Numbered from the stretch's first letter, positions 32,780-43,235 are shown. The stretch: DNA of 64,000 nucleotides from Bathynomus jamesi (GCA_023014485.1 JAJOZX010001862.1:643501-707500), one strand, 5' to 3'. Notes: generated by a model not told the origin, from the sequence alone. Numbers and translations are program-made.

Positions 32780-33511
32780 CTAATTAATATAAAGGGGGTA
32801 ACAGCTAGAATCAATATTTAAGCTGGAGTTCAGAAATTTAATGCACAAAGATTCATAAATACGGAGAGAGGACGGACATTTTAATGATTTAAGAATTTTA
32901 AAGTTATTAACGGAAATATCAACTTTACACTTAACAGAATGATTTCTAATGGCAGACTGTTCCTTTTTAGATAAAACTTTTCCTGTCCTATGGCTAATAC
33001 CCATATGGGAGCAAAATCTTGCCTGCAAAGAACGAACTGTGCTGCCAACGTAGTTCCCCTGGGAACACCCAGGGCAGGTAAACAAATAAACGACAGAACA
33101 GTTCATCGCAGGGGGGATTTTGTCCTTGCAACGGAAAAAACATTCAAGGGTATTATTATTCACAAAAGCAACCTTAAAATCAGTGTGAAAATAAAATTTC
33201 CTCACCACACTCAACAATTGCTTTTTCACAAAAGTGTTAAATTGGTAGAGATCAGGTAAAACAAGATATTTACAATTCTTAGGAACATCATACGTTGGGA
33301 TAAGTTTGGGGGAATAAACATTATTAAGTAATTTACCAATAATACCTTGTACAAGAACCCGTGGAAAACCATTTTTAAAGAAAAAATCAGTTAGGAATTC
33401 AAACTCATTATGAAGCAGAGCAAAGTTTGAGCAAATATTATAAGCTCTATGCACTAAAGTGCGAATCGAACTTAGTTTGTAATTAAAATCGCAAAAACTA
33501 TAAATTTTCAT
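32780..33511 (-). CDS. Penelope-like RT C-terminus plus GIY-YIG endonuclease, partial but open, 243 aa
   Basis: The left arm, read on the minus strand. It enters within the RT (YSFCDFNYKLSSIRTLVHRA) and continues through the thumb-like region LIPTYDVPKNCKYLVLPDLY and KKQLLSVVRKFYFHTDFKVA to the linker CFFRCKDKIPPAMN. The endonuclease then has VVYLFTCPGCSQGNYVGSTV (the GIY-YIG core, YLF ... NYVG), RSLQARFCSHMG and a C-terminus ESLCIKFLNSSLN. The endonuclease nicks target DNA for RT priming. No stop or shift is present, unlike the right arm, but the RT palm is missing because the copy is 5' truncated. The Met at 33511 arises at the junction and is not a real start. Confidence 0.88.
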   Translation of the reverse strand: MKIYSFCDFNYKLSSIRTLVHRAYNICSNFALLHNEFEFLTDFFFKNGFPRVLVQGIIGKLLNNVYSPKLIPTYDVPKNCKYLVLPDLYQFNTFVKKQLLSVVRKFYFHTDFKVAFVNNNTLECFFRCKDKIPPAMNCSVVYLFTCPGCSQGNYVGSTVRSLQARFCSHMGISHRTGKVLSKKEQSAIRNHSVKCKVDISVNNFKILKSLKCPSSLRIYESLCIKFLNSSLNIDSSCYPLYIN

Positions 33512-34518
33512 GTCTCATCTTGAGGAAAGGGCCTTCTGTGAGTGCCCCCCTCACCTTAAGCCGAATTTGTACAGACGTTATGTTGATGACACGTTTGCTT
33601 TATTCCAAACGGACAATCAATCAGTTCAGTTTTTAAATTTTTTGAACACACTTCATAAGAACATTATATTTACGCAGGAAAAGGAAGTTCAAGGTTCTAT
33701 TCCTTTCCTTGATGTTTTGGTTTCCAAATCAGGCTCAACTGTTTTAACTTCTACATACCGGAAGCCTACTTTTACGGGTTTAGGTTTTAATTTTTATAGT
33801 TTTTGCGATTTTAATTACAAACTAAGTTCGATTCGCACTTTAGTGCATAGAGCTTATAATATTTGCTCAAACTTTGCTCTGCTTCATAATGAGTTTGAAT
33901 TCCTAACTGATTTTTTCTTTAAAAATGGTTTTCCACGGGTTCTTGTACAAGGTATTATTGGTAAATTACTTAATAATGTTTATTCCCCCAAACTTATCCC
34001 AACGTATGATGTTCCTAAGAATTGTAAATATCTTGTTTTACCTGATCTCTACCAATTTAACACTTTTGTGAAAAAGCAATTGTTGAGTGTGGTGAGGAAA
34101 TTTTATTTTCACACTGATTTTAAGGTTGCTTTTGTGAATAATAATACCCTTGAATGTTTTTTTCCGTTGCAAGGACAAAATCCCCCCTGCGATGAACTGT
34201 TCTGTCGTTTATTTGTTTACCTGCCCTGGGTGTTCCCAGGGGAACTACGTTGGCAGCACAGTTCGTTCTTTGCAGGCAAGATTTTGCTCCCATATGGGTA
34301 TTAGCCATAGGACAGGAAAAGTTTTATCTAAAAAGGAACAGTCTGCCATTAGAAATCATTCTGTTAAGTGTAAAGTTGATATTTCCGTTAATAACTTTAA
34401 AATTCTTAAATCATTAAAATGTCCGTCCTCTCTCCGTATTTATGAATCTTTGTGCATTAAATTTCTGAACTCCAGCTTAAATATTGATTCTAGCTGTTAC
34501 CCCCTTTATATTAATTAG
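33510..34518 (+). pseudogene. Penelope-like RT (with palm) and GIY-YIG endonuclease, one frameshift
   Basis: The right arm. It begins HLEERAFCECPPHLKPNLYR and includes the catalytic RRYVDDTFALF (YVDD box, about 33570-33600), VQGSIPFLDVLVSK and STYRKPTFTG, then the same RT C-terminus as the left arm. At about 34156-34162 a run of seven T replaces the six of the left arm, shifting the frame after LECFF. The endonuclease continues in the second frame from about 34150 to 34518 (VVYLFTCPGCSQGNYVGSTV). Upstream RT motifs are missing, so it is also 5' truncated. One base separates it from an open frame. Confidence 0.9.
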
Positions 34519-34998
34519 AATGCCTACCAACTAAATTTTTCTGTTTTTCCCCTTGACCCTGTTTCCTTTTCGCCTCAGTTGTTTGAGGATGTCAAGTGAG
34601 CATGGTATGTTTCGTGCACTTTTGCGTTTTTTCATTTAACTTTTATTAGTGAAGTTTTTAACTAATTTGTTTGAATGTTTTTAGTTTTAAAGTTTTACTT
34701 TTATGTGTTATTTGTCATGTATATAATTTTTAATTTTTTTTTGGCTTATGCTTGTTTTACGCTTTTTAATTTTTATTCTTTAAGTGGTTTTATTCTGTGC
34801 TATGAATTAGTTTGTTTTTGACATTCGTATATTTTTTTTTTTTTTTGCATTAATTTTAGCTTTTTATTTATTAGGCCTTGAAAATGGGTAGAGTTGCCCG
34901 AAACGTCGGCTGCAGCCAAATATAATGACTTTCTTGCTCTACGTCTTCGTTTTTATCCTAAAAGTAAAATTACGTCTCCTTAGGAGGGATCCTATTTC

Positions 34999-35000
<2 letters not shown>

Positions 35001-35066
<66 letters not shown>
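35001..35066. repeat. (TA)n microsatellite
   Basis: Separates the Penelope-like element from foldback family F. Confidence 0.96.
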
Positions 35067-35068
<2 letters not shown>

Positions 35069-35374
35069 GAATGAACTCAGAATGGTCCCCCGAGTTTTTT
35101 ATGATACACACAGACAGTGCATGGAACAAGGAACTCTTCTGGGATAATTAAATCCACTATAGTCCGAATAAGTAATGGTAAATGCCTGCTTTGCAGATAG
35201 CTGGTGAGGGAAGCTATATTTATGGGACCTCTCTGCGAGTGACCCGTTGCCCACGTCGGGCTAGCATCATGAAAAAGAAAAACTATGGTATTTGTCATTT
35301 ACCATTACTTATTCGGACTATAGTGGATTTAATTATCCCAGAAGAGTTCCTTGTTCCATGCACGGTCTGTGTGT

Positions 35375-35385
<11 letters not shown>
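35067..35385. repeat. Foldback repeat family F, copy 2
   Basis: Left arm 35067-35180 with GGAATGAACTCAGAATGGTC and ATGGAACAAGGAACTCTTCT; right arm 35297-35385 is its complement (AGAAGAGTTCCTTGTTCCAT). The centre has GCAGATAGCTGGTGAGGGAA and GTGACCCGTTGCCCACGTCG. It reads as an inverted partial copy of the 3' end in front of a longer forward copy. (TA)n tracts abut both ends. Confidence 0.85.
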
Positions 35386-35435
<50 letters not shown>

Positions 35436-35905
35436 AGCGGGATGAATGTGAAATTTGTGAAGCTCTGTTAGGCAGGTAATTTGGTTGGTTATTAGGAGGG
35501 AGTGGGTAAATCGTTAAACTTTTTCTAAGGTATAGTTTGCGATCGAAGTTCGGAAACAAAGTTATATTCATGTTCTCGTGAAAATGCAGTTTTCATGTAA
35601 ATGTTTTGCAATTTAATAATAATAATGATAATAATGATAATAATAATAATTTTATTGTTCTTTGCTATATACAGTAAATATGAAGAGTAACATATATTAC
35701 CACAGATATATATATATATGTATATACACATATGATAGTGATAGTGTGACAGTTAATGCATTCTTATATATATATGTAGCGTAGTAGAATAGACAATATA
35801 AAACAAAATTAACAACAACAACAACAATAATAATATTAATATTACAATTTATTAGTGTTTTTTACGAGTTGATGGTGCACATCAGTTGCTTCATGAAGTA
35901 TATAT

Positions 35906-35939
<34 letters not shown>

Positions 35940-36054
35940 GTCTATGTGTATGCATACATACAGACAGACAGACAGACAGACACACCTATACATAAATAAA
36001 TACATGCCCATTATACATTTGGACAAATGGGACGGTAATGCCTTAATATTAGAC
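35386..36054. other. No gene seen; (TA)n, (AAT)n, (CA)n, (CAGA)n microsatellites
   Basis: TA at 35378-35431, AAT near 35617-35650, CA at 35907-35928, CAGA at 35960-35981. Confidence 0.7.
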
Positions 36055-37345
36055 CACCACTATTAGACCACCAGGAGAAAATATTGAAACATTGTGTCGA
36101 GGACAAAACATAGATGTAATCTATACTGACTTTGCTAAAGCCTTCGATAAATGTGACCATGGAATTATAGCAGATAAACTTAAGAATACAGGAATTACTG
36201 GAAAGCTGAAAATATGGATATTTAATTTTCTGATTCAAAGAACATAGAATGGTAGTAAATGGAGTTAAATTGGAAGTCTCAGAAGTCGTGAGCTCTGTCC
36301 CACAAGGTACAGTATTAGCTCCCTTGCTATTCATAATAACGATTGCAAATATTGATGCAGATATTAATGACAGTATTGTATCATGTTTCGCGGATGACAC
36401 AAAAATATGCAAGGAAATATTGAACGAAGGTGACAGAAAAATTACAAAACGACATTGAAACATTATTCCAGTGGGCAGAAGACAACAATATGAAGTTTAA
36501 CGAAGAAAAATTCCAATTTCTAAGACATAGTAATAACAAAGTGCTACAGAATAAAGGGTACAAAACTCTTCAAGCCAAACATATAACACCAAATCCACAA
36601 GTCAGGGATCTTGGCGTAATAATGTCGTCGTCGAATGAAGAATTCAGAGAGCACTATAACATCAAATTACAAAGGCTAGAAAAATAATGGGAATCATCCA
36701 AAGGAGCTTCTGCGGCAGAAAAGCAAACATCATTCTCAAATTATGGAAGAGTCTAGTCCTACCTATAACTGAGTATTGCTCAGTACTCACAAGCCCATAC
36801 AGAAAACGAGACATTGCGAACATTGAAGCTATACAAAGGACTTTTAGTCTAAGATAGAGGAAACGGAAGGCGAAGACTACTGGTCTCGACTACAATCCTT
36901 GAAACTCTACTTTCTCGAAAGAAGATGCGAGCGGTGCACAATAATATACTCGTACATATGGAAAATACTTGAGGGTTTTGTCTCTAACCTTAGAAATGGA
37001 ATAGGAACAAAATGGAATGAGAGAAGAGGCAGATTTTGTACTATCCCAGCTGCGGTGGGACAGAGGGTCATGAAAACGAGGCTGGAAAATGCTCTCAGAA
37101 TATGAGGCCCAAAGCTTTTTAATGCCCTGCCAAAAGAAGCGAGGAACCTCCAGCATACAGAATAACATCAAGAACCAGCTGGACAGATTCCTGTGCAAAG
37201 TCCCTGACCAGCCATGCGTGGCTGGCTACGAGGGCAGGAGGAGATCGAAAAGCAATTCCGTCCCTCACCAAATCCCGCAAATGACATGGGATGCTGTAGA
37301 GGGGTCGACCGCAGGTTGATCCTGGACCGTCGTTCAAACCCTCAT
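36055..37345 (+). pseudogene. CR1-like LINE reverse transcriptase, several frame breaks
   Basis: Plus strand: DVIYTDFAKAFDKCDHGIIA (36115-36175), GITGKLKIWIFNFLIQRT, stop, VSSVPQGTVLAPLLFIITIA (36290), SCFADDTKICKEIL (palm, about 36385-36425), then in another frame NDIETLFQWAEDNNMKFNEE (36443), VRDLGVIMSSSNEEF, IMGIIQRSFCGRKANIILK, EYCSVLTSPYRKRDIANIEA, KLYFLERRCERCTII and a C-terminus KNQLDRFLCKVPDQPCVAGY. The 3' end carries GGGGTCGACCGCAGG and CGTCGTTCAAACCCTC; the same tail recurs inverted at 63131-63184. It relates to, but is distinct from, the LINE at 16573-19310. There are at least four frame breaks and no endonuclease. Confidence 0.88.
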
Positions 37346-37879
37346 AAAAGTACTCATACAAGATATACTTACATTGCAAAGAACTGCCATTAACAAGTAA
37401 ATTTTATGCTTCATTGGCAGAATGGAGTACTATGGTAAATCTTGATAGAGTAGTGAAGTTATTATGGACACTAAGTTTTAAAGATATTGAGACAGAGAGA
37501 GAAAAGTACATGGAGATTTCTGTTGTAAGCTATAAACATGTTTAGAAATACATACAGTTAGGATATTCAGCTAAGATTACACACTCATATAACTACACAT
37601 AATTACATATAGGTATTCAGCTAAGATTATACTTTCCTATTTATTTGGCTATTTGACGCTGAAATATAATTAAATATTATACTGTATAATTAAAATAGCG
37701 AAATATTAATTACCTTCCTTATATTTTAACAACCTTAGATGCCTTGACCTTGCTCATATTTGGTTTTAATTTTATCGGTTATTATTATTTTTATTTTGTT
37801 ATATAGAAATAAATATTGAAACAAGAGTATGTACAGTGTAGTTTCATTTTGTTATTGAAACAAGACAGGCGATACGGAG
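37346..37879. other. No gene seen; probable 3' UTR of the LINE that follows
   Basis: AT-rich; on the minus strand it lies downstream of the LINE stop codon at 37880. Confidence 0.5.
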
Positions 37880-38097
37880 TTAGGGCTTGTATGAGTTGAT
37901 CAATTTGTCTTTCAGTTTCCTTTGGAAGATTTTTAGTGTCCTAAATTGTTTTATCTCTTGATCAAGTGAATTCCAAAGGTTTGGAACAGTTGAAGATAAA
38001 GATATAGTGGCACAATCGAGAGTATAATTCGGTTTACTGATGTACGTGTCTGATTGTTTCGTGTTAAAGCGGTGTCGTGTTTGGGAAGCGAATGTAA
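37880..38097 (-). pseudogene. LINE reverse transcriptase C-terminus, split by a Merlin-like element
   Basis: Minus strand: ITLTFASQTRHRFNTKQSDT then YISKPNYTLDCATISLSS, TVPNLWNSLDQEIKQFRTLK and IFQRKLKDKLINSYKP, stop at 37880-37882. The WNSL ... IK ... FKRKLK ending is the common C-terminus of CR1/jockey-type enzymes. On the other side of the inserted element, about 39168-39300, the strand continues upstream with FSVKQIFNKNPEHTRLTLLN. Confidence 0.78.
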
Positions 38098-38209
38098 GAG
38101 TAATTGGAGCAACCCAAGAGTAAGCACCTCAAAGTCCCCAACCCAAGAAAAAGCACCCTAGTTAGACCCCAATCCAGGAAACAGCACCGCAGTTCGATCT
38201 CAATCCAAA

Positions 38210-38383
38210 TTAGAGGATTTTAACATCAACATTCCTCGAAAACTTTGTCCATGTCATTGCTTGATCGCACTTAGCACACAGCATCGCTTTTTTAATATTT
38301 TTTCCCTTACACCAATTTATTACTGGTAATGGATCTTCAACCAATAATGGTAACACTTCAGTTTGAAAAGTTGATGCTGTCAT
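38210..38383 (-). pseudogene. N-terminal fragment of a Merlin/IS1595-like transposase
   Basis: A 57-codon minus-strand frame inside the left end: MTASTFQTEVLPLLVEDPLP, VINWCKGKNIKKAMLCAKCD, QAMTWTKFSRNVDVKIL, stop. The L(C)-x-x-C-x-x-xM pattern near residue 40 followed by a basic segment resembles the N-terminal zinc ribbon of IS1595/Merlin transposases. The DDE catalytic domain is absent. I identified it by pattern only. Confidence 0.5.
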
Positions 38384-38421
38384 CTTGCCCTCAAACTTGA
38401 TTTGAGGTGCTTATTCTTGGA

Positions 38422-38424
38422 TTG

Positions 38425-38470
<46 letters not shown>

Positions 38471-38656
38471 CGATAGAAGTGTTCTTCGGGAACCTTATCC
38501 TCAATATGAATATGAAAACAAGAGATACGACTCTCAACATTTATTGGCCAAACGTTTCGGTCCACTCAGGGGCCATCTTCTATTTAGTCACTGAAGATGG
38601 CCCCTGAGTGGACCGAAACGTTTGGCCAATAAATGTTGAGAGTCGTATCTCTTGTT

Positions 38657-38708
<52 letters not shown>

Positions 38709-38790
38709 ATCTTCTATTTAGTCACTGAAGATGGCCCCTGAGTGGACCGAAACGTTTGGCCAATAAATGTTGAGAGTCGTATCTCTTGTT

Positions 38791-38830
<40 letters not shown>
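38422..38830. repeat. (TA)n tracts with three copies of a Penelope-type tail
   Basis: (TA)n at 38428-38466, 38658-38705 and 38792-38829. Between them, 38506-38658 is a palindrome of two inverted tail copies meeting near 38582 (CCATCTTCTATTTAGTCACT at the centre), and 38706-38791 is a third, direct copy. Each has CTGAAGA, one base, GG ... CC, GAAACGTTTGG, then AATAAATG and GTCGTATCTC. Confidence 0.85.
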
Positions 38831-38832
<2 letters not shown>

Positions 38833-38892
38833 AACCTACAGTAAAATTATTGAATGCCCGGTTAGGTTAATTGAGTGCCAGGTTAGGTCAAC

Positions 38893-38990
38893 TGTACGCC
38901 CTTGACGATTGGTTAGGTTAAGTCGTGATATTTTCGTTAGTTTTAACGAAAATATCACGACTTAACCTAACCAATCGTCAAGGGCGTACA
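38893..38990. repeat. Perfect 98-bp palindrome with TTAGGTT motifs
   Basis: Arms of 47 bases, TGTACGCCCTTGACGATTGG then TTAGGTTAAGTCGTGATATT and onwards, and their exact complement, meet around 38940-38943. The same core word occurs in both arms of the foldback at 41845-42129. Confidence 0.93.
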
Positions 38991-39300
38991 ATTAACCTAA
39001 CCGGGCATTCACTTAACCATTTTAGAGCAATTGACTCCATTTCAACTCCATTTCAACTCCATTTTAACTCCATTTTAGAGCAATCCAAGAATAAGCACCC
39101 TCGTTCGACCTCAATCCAAGAAAAAGCACCCTAAATTGATTTGGGGTGCTTATTCTTGGATTGCTCCGAGTAATTTAATAGTGTTAACCGAGTATGTTCA
39201 GGATTTTTATTAAAAATTTGTTTGACTGAGAAGTGAAGAAACTCTTCGTTGCCTTTTGGCAACTGCTCGCCTTTTCCGGTGAGTCAAAGTAAACTATTTA

Positions 39301-39706
39301 TAAATTTATATTCTCTATATTTATATAAGTGCATTCTCATATCCAATGTTAGGGTCTTATGTAATATTTTCCTTTAGGAGGCAATCGAACTATGGGGCTC
39401 TTTTTTAAAATTCCAACATTGTCAATTTCGTATATATGTTAGGGCTCTACCTTTTTTTGTTATTACCATCCATCCGCGCGCGCACTGAAAAATGTATTCA
39501 TTTGGTATAAAAGATGAGGTCACATCGTGTAGCTCGTGAATAATAATTTTTATAGCTTATGAATGTAAAATGAAGTCATGACAACATCAAATAACAAGGT
39601 CAATATGCCTTCATCTCTGATTTAAAATTTATATCTACCTGACCCTAAAATCCTCCCGGGTGCAATGAAACTCGTGCGAAATAATTTTTTGTATGAATGC
39701 GACAAT
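39301..39706. other. No gene seen
   Basis: AT-rich; a short CGCGCGCGC word at about 39475-39483. Confidence 0.5.
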
Positions 39707-39848
39707 CAGGGCCGTTTCCTGGTATAAGCAGACTAAGCGGCCGCTTAGGGCCCCGCTGCTACTAGGGGGCCCCTAGACAGGCTCCCAGGTCATAGCTCAG
39801 TGGGCAAGAATATTAATATTATTGTTATTATTATCATTATTATTATTA

Positions 39849-39895
<47 letters not shown>

Positions 39896-41355
39896 GTCGT
39901 ATTAATTAAAGTTTTTGTATGAGACAAATGTGATAAAACGGAGAAAAACGAAACGTTTTGGTCGTTGTGTAAATAGCTATTGTGAGATCTTATTTCTATA
40001 TTATTTAACTTTATTCTTACTATATGCTTATACTTTCCTGAATGCTTAATTTTTCTAGTATTGTAAAACATTATTATTATTATTATTATCATCATCATCA
40101 TTATTATCATGAAGCACAAGCACTTGCAGAGGAGGTAGGGTCTTATCGCTTTCAGATTTGCACAGTAGTATGGTATGACATTCTTCCTGCAGTTAACCAT
40201 GTGAGCAAACTTCTGCAGTCTCCTACAATGCAGTTTGATGTGGCAGTCAACCTCCTCACAAAACAAAAGACTCACTCACCAGCTACAGAAACGCAGGTTT
40301 TGTTGCAGCACAAGTCGTAGCTAGGGACATATGTGAGGAAATGAATGTGGAGGCTGTGCTGAAGGAGAAGAGGCTCAGATCCACAAAAAAGCACTTTGCT
40401 TACGAAGCTCCTGACGAACCATTTACAGAAGCCTTAAAGAGGCTGGAAGTCAAATTTTTCAATGTGGTGGTGGATTGTGCCATCGGGTCAATAAATGAGA
40501 GATTCAAAACATTAGATAATGTGAGGGGACATATTTGGGGTTCTCCTAAACTTCACCACAATGAACGAGGAAGACTTGTCCTGCAAGTGTGAAAAGCTCT
40601 CTAAGATACTGAGCTCTGGAACTGACTCTGACATTGATGGAAGAGAACTGGCCCTCGAAATTAAGAACTTGCCGACTTTACCTTCACACAACATGACTGC
40701 ATTGGAGCTTCTCTCCTTCATTCATCAGAAGCAACTGGGGGAACTATACCCCAATCTCTGGGTTGCACTAAGAATTGCCTGCACTCTACCTGCGACAGTA
40801 GCGTCAGCCGAGAGGAGCTTCTCTAAGATGAAGCTAATCAAGAACTACCTCAGATCATCAATGGGGCAGGATCGCGTCAGTGGCCTTGACATCATAAGCA
40901 TCAACCAGGACGTTGGCAGGGAGATTTCATATGATGATGTTATTGATGATTTCGCCCAGAAAAAATCTAGGAGGGAAAAATTTTGAAGATACAAACTGTT
41001 CTGTATAACTGTTAGCTATTACACGATTGTATCGTAGAGTTAGTAATTGTTTGGTAGTTGATAATTGCATTATTTTTTTATACATAGTTCTGTCATTTAT
41101 TCTAAATAATGTATAAGCTAATTTTCAGGAATTTCATGAAGAGTATTTTTTCTGTTTGTCTTCTGAAAGTACATATTTGTTGTTTTGGACATAAATGTTT
41201 CATTAAAATTGTTTCATAATTGTTTTTTATTAACAAAGCCATTTTTTGCATGTGTGTGCTGAGGTGATGTAGTAAGGCGTGAGTTGGTGGATGGAGGGGT
41301 GGGGCCTCAAATGGGTATACTGCTTAGGGCCCCCTAATGGCTAGAAACGGCCCTG
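39707..41355 (+). mobile_element. hAT transposon, 1.65 kb, perfect 8-bp duplication
   Basis: Ends CAGGGCCGTTTCC (39707) and GAAACGGCCCTG (to 41355), with subterminal TTAGGGCCCC-type words on both sides. GCGACAAT lies exactly outside both ends (39699-39706 and 41356-41363). The interior keeps only the C-terminal part of the transposase, preceded by (TTA)n at 39814-39896. Confidence 0.95.
40100..40986 (+). pseudogene. hAT transposase, C-terminal third, frameshifted
   Basis: Plus-strand pieces: EAQALAEEVGSYRFQICTVV and WYDILPAVNHVSKLLQSP to 40317; NVEAVLKEKRLRSTKKHFAY and FFNVVVDCAIGSINERFKTL to 40540; then NEEDLSCKCEKLSKILSSGT and the dimerisation domain VASAERSFSKMKLIKNYLRS (about 40800-40860) ending DDFAQKKSRREKF at 40986. 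Two frame changes. The catalytic first Asp and zinc finger are deleted. Closest in the window to the hAT at 448-2963 (SFSKLKLIKNFFRS), but the ends differ. Confidence 0.88.
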
Positions 41356-41844
41356 GCGACAATAATAGGAGTTCAGTCAAATTGATTCAAAAGTCTGACC
41401 TATACGAATTAATATGCAGTCACTATATCATTGAATGGATTGAAATCAGATGTACTCGTTAATTTTGCTTCAGTTACAAGCGAACGTTATACCTATAGGA
41501 AAGAGCGAGAATAGAAGGATTAGATACCCTTCAGCTCCACGAATATTTCTTCAAGAGCAATTATTTTTCATTTAGTTGCTGGGATCTGAACATCATTGAG
41601 GTACAAAGATACCGTAAAAAGTGACAACAGATGCTGAATATATTAGCATCTTCACAGAAGGAATTTCTTATTTCCAGCGAGGTCAAGTGATTACCAATCA
41701 ACTGAGCAATCGGTTTTCTTTACACTTGAAGTGTAATTTACTAGGGTATAAAAGTGCAAACAGTAAACATAAATAATAATTTAACATAAAAAGAATAGCG
41801 TTCTAATTATTTTTTATGAAAAAAATATAAAAGCAAATATTAAA
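41356..41844. other. No gene seen
   Basis: AT-rich with no recognised motif. Confidence 0.5.
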
Positions 41845-42129
41845 ATGGTACTTTCCTGTTATCCCGGACCCCAGACTTTTTGCCACTTGCCAGACTTCAA
41901 TTTTGACATAGAATATTTTCGTTAAAACTAACGAAAATATCACGACTTAACCTAAACTTACCAACTAATTAGGTTAATTGAATGCCCGGTTAGGTAAACT
42001 GTACGCCTTTGATAATTGGTTAGGTTAAGTCGTGATATTTTCGTTAGTTTTAACGAAAATATTCTGTCAAAATTGAAGTCTGGCAAATGGCAAAAAGTCT
42101 GGGGTCCGGGATAACAGGAAAGTACCATT
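41845..42129. mobile_element. Foldback element with ~95-bp inverted ends
   Basis: AATGGTACTTTCCTGTTATC, CCGGACCCCAGACTTTTTGC and AGACTTCAATTTTGACA run inward from 41845, and their complement runs to 42129. The inner arm shares AACGAAAATATCACGACTTA with the palindrome at 38893-38990. TTAAA-like words border both ends, so the target duplication is uncertain. No coding. Confidence 0.88.
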
Positions 42130-42365
42130 AAAATTCGTTTTAGATACAATATTTTTTTTTTTAGGAAGGGTAACTAATTTATTTACAGCCAACTCGATTT
42201 AAAGTACAAATAAACGTTTCCCAGCATTTATAATATACCGTAGGTTTATTTTCAATTACTTTAAAAATATGTATTTGCTTATTTGTTTGTTTATTATTTA
42301 TTATATATTTTGCTTCTATAAACCGAAATACCGTACTAATTAAGCGATTTGTTCATTACTGTGAA

Positions 42366-42541
42366 GTTAAGCGACATTGGGTCTGGGTAGTAGTTGGATG
42401 GGAGACCGTCCTCCGTGTCCAGATTATGTAGCGACCCGTGGTTCGGATCCGGCGTAAAGCTGTAGGTCCCCTCCGTCATATGACCTTAGATGTTTGCGAA
42501 GGAGGTTAAACAATCTCAATCCTTATTATCATTATGATGAT
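42366..42541 (+). mobile_element. 5S rRNA-derived SINE, 5' truncated, 15-bp target duplication
   Basis: GTTAAGCGACATTGGGTCTG then GGTAGTAGTTGGATGGGAGA and CCG match the internal promoter region of 5S rRNA (AAGTTAAGC box A, TTGGATGGGAGACC box C). A body follows with GTGGTTCGGATCCGGCGTAA and GGTCCCCTCCGTCATATG, ending in an ATT/GAT microsatellite. GTTCATTACTGTGAA is duplicated at 42351-42365 and 42542-42556. It is an insertion, not a 5S gene: the first third of 5S is missing. Confidence 0.85.
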
Positions 42542-42556
42542 GTTCATTACTGTGAA

Positions 42557-42626
42557 ACATTTAATATGTATTAAAATATATTTTTACAAAAAAACTAATT
42601 GAGCGCTAACTCTGGAATAACTGGGT

Positions 42627-42674
<48 letters not shown>

Positions 42675-43129
42675 TATTATTATTATTATTATTATTTATA
42701 ATTACGCATATAATTATAAAAACCAATGCGATGATTCAGTTTTGTTCAATTACAAATTGACCAAAAATGTAACGTAATATCAATTTCATTCCAAAAAATT
42801 AATTCCTTCTTTGTCAATAAAGTATCAGTTATTACATCTAAATGATTCTACCTAAGTTAAATAAAAGCAATGACCCATATAAGTTAATGTTGGTGATAAA
42901 AGATATTAATAATCATTAACAATAATATGAACTATTTCTCTCTGTATGACGGAATTTATAAGTATTATTGACAATGAACTTGGGGTCAAGGTCGAGTGAA
43001 GCATTTTTCTCAGCAGAGAGTCCCATAACGTCTCGAAGGATTTCTTTTAAATATTTACTCTATTGTTTATTGATATGTAAAAGCTAATAAAGGTTAAAAA
43101 TGCGTTGTGTCGATGTTACATGGGGTAGT
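42557..43129. other. No gene seen; (TTA)n at about 42633-42697
   Basis: AT-rich sequence with a trinucleotide tract. Confidence 0.6.
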
Positions 43130-43235
43130 TTAACCCCCTTCGCAACACTTAAGGGCATATGACGGATGGAACCTACAGCTTTACGTAGGAGCCGAACCAC
43201 GGGTTGCTACATCAACCGAACGCAGAAGTGCTCAA
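43130..43235 (-). mobile_element. Body of the 5S-SINE family, inverted fragment
   Basis: Minus strand GCAACCCGTGGTTCGG, ACGTAAAGCTGTAGGTTCCA and TCCGTCATATG correspond to the body at 42430-42500. No 5S head is present. Confidence 0.72.

Larger units (their letters stand above)
32325..34966. mobile_element. Penelope-like element arranged as a 2.6-kb inverted repeat
   Basis: Arms 32325-33503 and about 33795-34966 are near-identical inverse copies (about 1.17 kb each), both containing the RT C-terminus, the GIY-YIG endonuclease and the whole 3' tail. The 290-base centre belongs to the right copy and carries the RT palm. The outer tails end TTTTTATCCTAAAAG and carry CCGAAACGTCGGCTGCAGCC. Arms differ by only a few length changes in homopolymers, so they are recent. 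Penelope-like elements are known to insert as partial inverted or tandem copies. Confidence 0.93.
38106..39167. mobile_element. Merlin-like element, 1.06 kb, perfect 8-bp duplication
   Basis: Inverted ends GGAGCAACCCAAGAGTAAGC (38106) and GCTTATTCTTGGATTGCTCC (to 39167), about 23 bases with few mismatches. GAGTAATT stands directly outside both (38098-38105 and 39168-39175). Close relatives of the end sequence, built on AATCCAAGAAWAAGCACC, repeat at about 35-base spacing inside both ends. GG-initial ends, an 8-bp duplication and the encoded CxxC protein below fit the Merlin (IS1016/IS1595-like) superfamily. The middle is filled with later repeats. Confidence 0.72.

Noticed and set aside
33510..33530. 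Start codon of a Penelope protein at 33510 or 33511
   Set aside because: Both Met codons arise at the junction of the inverted copies; upstream RT motifs are absent, so the true start is not in the window.
42361..42420. A functional 5S rRNA gene
   Set aside because: The 5' third of 5S is missing, the 3' end is replaced by SINE body, and a 15-bp target duplication encloses it.
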